64,000 bases of DNA, taken from Natrinema sp. CBA1119. GTDB lineage: Archaea > Halobacteriota > Halobacteria > Halobacteriales > Natrialbaceae. Where the stretch lies: the NCBI RefSeq assembly GCF_002572525.1, contig NZ_PDBS01000001.1, positions 1,860,001-1,924,000 of the forward strand, read 5' to 3'. The notes below the pieces were generated by a model. That model did not search any database. It was not told the DNA's origin and saw nothing but the letters and a program-made list of their open reading frames with translations. Below are positions 60,169 to 64,000 of this stretch, in pieces. Position 1 is the first letter of the stretch. The number at the start of each line of letters is the position of its first letter. The position numbers were made by a program, and so were the translations under genes.

Positions 60169-61217
60169 AGAATCACCAGCTCCTCTTCGATTTCGTCCTC
60201 GGAAAGGCCGACTTCGCGACCCCGTGCGATCGCGCGAATGTTTTCCACCTCGCGCTCCTTCGCGAGGATGTACGACAGCACGGCCGACACGGAGGTCGGA
60301 TAGATGCTCGAGAGCGTGTCCGCGTACTCGAGCAACGCAGCGTCTAGTGCGTGCTCGAACTGGATAAGGCTATCAGCTTCTCGCAGCCGCGAGAGCGCGT
60401 CCGAGAGCCGGTCGCCGTAGCGGCCGTTTTCGGCGATGTGATCGACGAGCGCGTCGTAGTCGCCGACGAGTCGGCTTAGCTCCGACTCGCTGAACAGGAC
60501 GCCGCCCTCGATGTAGTAGCTCGCCGGATCGAGGTCGGCCCCGCTCCGTGCGAGACGCAACGCGTTCCGAGCGTTTCGAAAGTCGATTTCGGCCTCGAGA
60601 AACTCGACGTAGTTCGCCTCCGGCCCCTCGTAGGGCCGGCCGAGGTCTGCGAGCAGGTTCTCGTAGAACGCTCGGTCCAGCGCGTTTTCGAGCGGAATGA
60701 GCGCACCGGTCTCCTCGAACGCTTCGGTGGCGGACGCCAGCGGCTCGCCGAATATCGATCCGTCGAGTAGCTCGATCACGTCATCGATCTCGTCGACCTC
60801 GACCAGCCGATCGATCGTCCGCTCGTCGAGTTCGCCGGCGCGGATGAGGTCCGTCCGGATCTCCTCGGGATCGCTGTCGGTGTAGATCCCGCGGATAATC
60901 ACCTTGATGTTCCAGACGTCGAACTTCCGGAGGTACCGGGCGATGAGGTCGTAGAGTCGTCCGTTCGACCACTCCAGAAGATCGTCGAAGTGCTTCGCGA
61001 GGTTGCGGTTCAGTGCGTACTCGATCAAGTCGACGCCCGAAAACCGCGTTCCGAGCTCGTTGATTTCGCGCTCGTACTCCGTTTCTTCCATGAACCGCGC
61101 GATCTCGCTCGGCCCCATCCGGATCAGCTTGCGGTAGTCTTCGTCCGCGAACAGCGTGGCTCGGCGTGACCGAACGCGAGCGTTCACATATTCCGGATTT
61201 GAGGCACCTGCGCTCAT
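60165..61217 (-). CDS. atpC: A-type ATP synthase subunit C
   Basis: A 350-residue helical protein of the V-ATPase subunit d/C family (SNPEYVNARVRSRRATLFAD ... DLIEYALNRNLAKHFDDLLE). It links the central stalk to the K-ring. The MSAGASN start at 61217 overlaps the atpE stop by 4 nt (ATGA), which favours it over the longer frame. It also overlaps atpF by 4 nt. Confidence 0.94.
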   Translation of the reverse strand: MSAGASNPEYVNARVRSRRATLFADEDYRKLIRMGPSEIARFMEETEYEREINELGTRFSGVDLIEYALNRNLAKHFDDLLEWSNGRLYDLIARYLRKFDVWNIKVIIRGIYTDSDPEEIRTDLIRAGELDERTIDRLVEVDEIDDVIELLDGSIFGEPLASATEAFEETGALIPLENALDRAFYENLLADLGRPYEGPEANYVEFLEAEIDFRNARNALRLARSGADLDPASYYIEGGVLFSESELSRLVGDYDALVDHIAENGRYGDRLSDALSRLREADSLIQFEHALDAALLEYADTLSSIYPTSVSAVLSYILAKEREVENIRAIARGREVGLSEDEIEEELVIL

Positions 61218-61795
61218 TGTTCGAAGAGTCGGTTGCTGATCTCCTGGAGGTTGTCTTCCCACACGTCCTCGAGCACCGAGTCGAACGTGTTGTTGATTCG
61301 GACGCGGGACTGGTCGCTCTCGACGACGACGCCGCCGAGACAGTCGTACTCGCCGGCGTACTCGTAGCCGTCGTAGTCGTCGATGATCGACTCGATCAGT
61401 TCGGCGTCCTCGTCGCGACCGTAGACGTTGACGTCGTCGCCCTCGTCGAACTCGGCGCTCGCTGCGTCGAGCAGGTCGCGGGTGAGTTCCTCGCGGGTGT
61501 CTGCCTCGAGTGCGGCGAGTTCCGATTCGACCGCGTCACGGACCTCGCCGAGGACGTCACGGCGTGCCTCCAGGCGCTTCTGTTTCGCCTCCAGCTTCGC
61601 GCTGGAGAGTCGCTGTTCGCGCAACTGCTCGATCTCGCGTTCGACGTCGGCTTCGGCGTCGGCGACGATTTCGTCTGCGTCTGCTTGGGCGGTCGACTCG
61701 ATCTCTTCGGCGCGCGTTTCGCCCTCCGATCGGATGTCCTCCGCACGCGCGTGAGCCTCTTCTCGAATGTCCTCAACGACTGTATCCAGACTCAT
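61214..61795 (-). CDS. atpE: A-type ATP synthase subunit E
   Basis: A 193-residue peripheral-stalk protein: long N-terminal coil (about residues 1-90, Glu/Ala/Arg-rich) and a C-terminal alpha/beta domain (EYDCLGGVVVESDQSRVRIN). The layout is typical of subunit E, which together with AtpH forms the outer stalk. It overlaps atpC by 4 nt and lies 24 nt after atpK. Confidence 0.95.
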   Translation of the reverse strand: MSLDTVVEDIREEAHARAEDIRSEGETRAEEIESTAQADADEIVADAEADVEREIEQLREQRLSSAKLEAKQKRLEARRDVLGEVRDAVESELAALEADTREELTRDLLDAASAEFDEGDDVNVYGRDEDAELIESIIDDYDGYEYAGEYDCLGGVVVESDQSRVRINNTFDSVLEDVWEDNLQEISNRLFEQ

Positions 61796-61819
61796 AGTAA
61801 GAAAGTTCGATAGAACGCT

Positions 61820-62107
61820 TTAGACGAAGAGCGCGACCAGCGCGAAGATCACGAGCGTCTCGGGCAGGACTGTCAGGAGGATCCCGATACCTGGCGAGAT
61901 GGAGTCTTCGGCGAGCGCGCCGACGACTGCGGCACCGATACCGCGCTCCGCATACCCTGCGCCGATCGCTGCGAGACCGATACCGAGTGCAGCTGCCGCC
62001 CCCTGCTCGATCGATGGGCCGCCGCCCGCGGCACCGTCTTGCTGCAGGACGACGTTCTCTGCGAGACTGTTCATGGCGATCGCGATGTCAGGTAGAGGTT
62101 CGATCAT
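61820..62107 (-). CDS. atpK: A-type ATP synthase subunit K (membrane rotor)
   Basis: A 95-residue protein with two transmembrane helices: AAALGIGLAAIGAGYAERGI (about residues 38-57) and GIGILLTVLPETLVIFALVA (about 72-91). The Glu in LPETLV is the ion-carrying carboxylate of the c-ring. It precedes atpE (24-nt gap). A TTTTATG box about 60 nt upstream of the ATG is a possible internal promoter. The stretch upstream to atpI is 455 bp long and holds palindromic element C. Confidence 0.93.
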   Translation of the reverse strand: MIEPLPDIAIAMNSLAENVVLQQDGAAGGGPSIEQGAAAALGIGLAAIGAGYAERGIGAAVVGALAEDSISPGIGILLTVLPETLVIFALVALFV

Positions 62108-62562
62108 GATTACGTGTTCTCTTGTGGTTGTGAAACCGGACAGGTTCTACTACTCCCCACCGTCTTCATAAAACTTCCCAAACCATATTGCCGAATCCCG
62201 TCGTGTAGCCGCTGAGCTCCCTTCACGGAGGATATTACATTTTCCGATTTCCGACCGGCTGTGTCGCTCGTTCACTCGTCTCGAGACCGGGGCCAATCGA
62301 GAGGTGCTCTCGCCGACGAGTCGTTATCGTAGCCACTGAAACGATTTTCACACTGATCGCAACGTCGTCGTTCGATCAGGTGTGCAGTGACTTTCAGTGG
62401 CTACTATCGCGCTCTATTTCGCTCTATTAACGAGTGACATCGAATACCGTATAGCGATTGTGACTCGTTCTCGCTTCCGAGCAGGTCCAAGAACACTGCG
62501 AGCTGCCGCTCGAGTAGCCGATGACAGTTGATAGATACAGCAGAGAACGGTGAGCGGTCGTC
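62108..62562 (-). other. 455-bp gap inside the atp operon
   Basis: Unusually long for an operon otherwise coupled by overlaps or gaps of 24 nt or less. It contains palindromic element C (62326-62407), a possible TTTTATG promoter box near 62166-62172 for atpK and no gene; open frames here are short. Transcription through this gap may be attenuated, or atpI and the downstream atp genes may be expressed separately. Confidence 0.5.
62326..62407 (-). repeat. Palindromic element, copy C (82 bp)
   Basis: Read on the minus strand the element begins ATAGTAGCCACTGAAAGTCA and ends TTTCAGTGGCTACGAT; the arms pair at 15 of 16. Its inner part GCACACCTGATCGAACGACG matches copy B closely. It is in the gap between atpI and atpK. 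Orientation is assigned from the GTCA mark after the left arm. Confidence 0.85.
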
Positions 62563-64000
62563 TCAGTCGTCGTCGGACGAACGCTCGTGGCCGAAGGGGC
62601 TGAACTCTCGGCCGCCGCCCTCGTAGAACTTGTTGAAGAACTCGACGTACTCGAGGCGGATCCCCTGCAGGCCGGCGCTCGTGACACCGAGCAGGAGGAC
62701 GACGATGTGGCCGAGGACGAGGATGAACACGCCGATGATGGCCATGCCGATCCCGCCGTGGAGCAGGCCGTTGAACATGACCTCCGTTACCTCGTGGCCG
62801 TGATAGGTTCCCTGCTCGAGCATGTGCTGGGGCGCGTGGCTCGTTCCGAAGTGCCACTCGGCACCGGACTCCGTCTCGACGACGTACACCCCGAAGAACA
62901 GCATGTTGACGACGAACGCCATACCTGCCTTCGCGAGAATGACCGCCGCGATCCGCAGGTACGAGAGCACGTCACCGAGGACGCTGAAGCTCTCGAGCGC
63001 GCCGATGATGATCCCGAGCACGCCGTAGTGTCGGACCTCGCCGTAGATCATCGTCACCAGCCCGATCACCGCGACCGGAATGCCGATGTAGAGACCAACC
63101 TCGGCTGGGAGGCCCGTGAAGCCGAGTTCGTACGCCGCCTCGGATCCGTTACCGAGCGAGGTGTAGAGGAACGACGGCTTCGGGCCGTCGTACTCCGGCG
63201 CCGATCCGACGCCGTGAAGGCTGAAAATCCAGGCCCAGAAGCCGAGCATGAGCAGCGCCCACGAACCGTGTTCGAAGTAGGATTCGGCGACACCGTGGCT
63301 CATGTCGTTGATGAAGCCGAGGATGTAGCCGACGGTGAGGTGGAGCAGACCGAGCAGGACGCTCAGCATGAGCCACGTCTGGCTGTACTTCGAGTACACC
63401 GGCTGGAGACCCTTGTGCATCGGCGGCGAGCCGCCAAAGAGGATATCTCCCAGGACGTGCATGCCGAAGATCTCCCCGTACAGGATACCGAACAGCATCG
63501 TGAAGCCGCCGGCCCACATCCCGATCGCACCGAGGCTCCGAATCACGTCGCTGTCGAAGCGACTGTACAGCAAGAACCCGATCGTCGTGTACAGGATCCC
63601 GTAGCCGAGGTCGCCAATCATGAACCCGAAGAACGCCGGGAACGTCAACAGCAGGAATATCGTCGGATCGAGTTCGCTGTACTTCGGTCGGTCGATCATC
63701 CTGAGCAGGAACTCGAATGGCTTCGCCGCACCGGTGTTGTCCTGCACGACGGGCGGTTCGTCCACCATCGTCACGACGCCGGTGCTACCGGTCGCCGTCG
63801 TGCCACCGTCGGCGGCCACCTCTCGAGTCGCAGCCTCTCGTTCCTCCTCGTCAGTCGTCTCGTCCGAGCCACCGGGTCCGCCGTGGTCGACGTCTTCCGT
63901 GTGCGTCGGATACCCTTCATCGTTGTAATCGGCTCGCACGAGTTCCTCGACTTCGATGCTGTCGCCGACGGCGTCGTTCAGCGTGGTGACGAGTCGATCG
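62563..64000 (-). CDS. atpI: A-type ATP synthase subunit I (partial, 5' end outside window)
   Basis: The minus strand is open from 64000 to the stop codon at 62563 (479 codons), so the C-terminal membrane domain of the large subunit is present. About seven transmembrane segments are visible, among them FPAFFGFMIGDLGYGILYTT, ILYGEIFGMHVLGDI and YLRIAAVILAKAGMAFVV. The latter region holds the conserved Arg of the ion path (LSYLRIAAV). The acidic N-terminal linker (DVDHGGPGGSDETTD) divides soluble and membrane domains. It provides the stator ion channel. It precedes atpK by 455 bp. Confidence 0.93.
   Translation of the reverse strand, partial: DRLVTTLNDAVGDSIEVEELVRADYNDEGYPTHTEDVDHGGPGGSDETTDEEEREAATREVAADGGTTATGSTGVVTMVDEPPVVQDNTGAAKPFEFLLRMIDRPKYSELDPTIFLLLTFPAFFGFMIGDLGYGILYTTIGFLLYSRFDSDVIRSLGAIGMWAGGFTMLFGILYGEIFGMHVLGDILFGGSPPMHKGLQPVYSKYSQTWLMLSVLLGLLHLTVGYILGFINDMSHGVAESYFEHGSWALLMLGFWAWIFSLHGVGSAPEYDGPKPSFLYTSLGNGSEAAYELGFTGLPAEVGLYIGIPVAVIGLVTMIYGEVRHYGVLGIIIGALESFSVLGDVLSYLRIAAVILAKAGMAFVVNMLFFGVYVVETESGAEWHFGTSHAPQHMLEQGTYHGHEVTEVMFNGLLHGGIGMAIIGVFILVLGHIVVLLLGVTSAGLQGIRLEYVEFFNKFYEGGGREFSPFGHERSSDDD

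Noticed and set aside
1-64000. CRISPR arrays, tRNA and rRNA genes
   Set aside because: I saw no regularly spaced repeats with unique spacers. I saw no cloverleaf-like sequence with a GGTTCGAATCC-type T-arm and no conserved rRNA stretch. The only tandem arrays are the 233-, 44- and 14-bp repeats described. Reading by eye may miss intron-containing tRNAs.

Overview
The window is from a haloarchaeon (class Halobacteria), most likely in the Natrinema/Haloterrigena part of the Natrialbales; the genus is my inference. The evidence is GC-rich DNA, strongly acidic predicted proteins, leaderless genes with a TTTTA/TTATA box about 26 nt before the start codon, archaeal-only genes (PAN proteasomal ATPase, ABCE1, archaemetzincin, A-type ATP synthase, pyruvoyl arginine decarboxylase) and haloarchaeal DUF families. 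I found no rRNA, tRNA, CRISPR array or intact transposase.

Layout. 1-5.6 kb: end of a methyltransferase gene, a voltage-gated K+ channel, a malate:quinone oxidoreductase-like flavoprotein, a split-barrel flavin protein, a LEA2-like protein and an alpha/beta hydrolase. 5.7-10.9 kb: GMC oxidoreductase, AIM24 protein, a cation/Ca2+ exchanger, a ZIP-like membrane protein and DUF2391. 10.9-18.9 kb: acetyltransferase, UspA, Rieske protein, response regulator, HAD phosphatase, membrane metalloprotease, UPF0146/archaemetzincin divergent pair, ABCE1 with an EMC6-like small membrane protein. 19.0-28.5 kb: an accessory, partly AT-richer surface-structure locus (see below). 28.6-40.2 kb: acyl-CoA synthetase, winged-helix protein, NAD synthase (with an apparent 3' frameshift), a PIN-ATPase-KH protein whose 3' end is tandemly copied, a HemAT-like transducer, M20 and M32 peptidases. 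40.3-50.2 kb: SDR, TruA, PepF, PAN, arginine decarboxylase, ATP synthase subunit D and small proteins. 50.2-56.5 kb: a four-gene ABC importer operon, a second acyl-CoA synthetase and a small membrane protein. 56.6-64 kb: A-type ATP synthase operon atpI(partial)-K-E-C-F-A-B on the minus strand.

The most interesting locus is 18993-28538. Two exported proteins share an N-terminal signature ending in a GAFSS/FGFSS..ADR motif typical of DUF1102/SipW-dependent (TasA-like) surface proteins. A third membrane-anchored Ig-fold (CARDB-like) protein, a SipW/Sec11-type signal peptidase with a large C-terminal extension, a DUF5305 protein, a huge pilin-like von Willebrand A protein and a DUF7344-type winged-helix membrane regulator sit with them. 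Together they look like an archaeal counterpart of the bacterial TasA-SipW fibre module; this is inferred from sequence and gene order.

The second interesting signal is an 82-83 bp palindromic element present three times (9511, 12722, 62326). Its outer arms keep base pairing through compensatory changes, and it has a conserved orientation mark. One copy lies inside the ATP synthase operon between atpI and atpK. Other structural oddities are a 233-bp tandem triplication covering the 3' end of the PIN-ATPase gene, three perfect 3-nt-loop hairpins inserted in frame in the M32 carboxypeptidase, and 44-bp and 14-bp tandem repeats.
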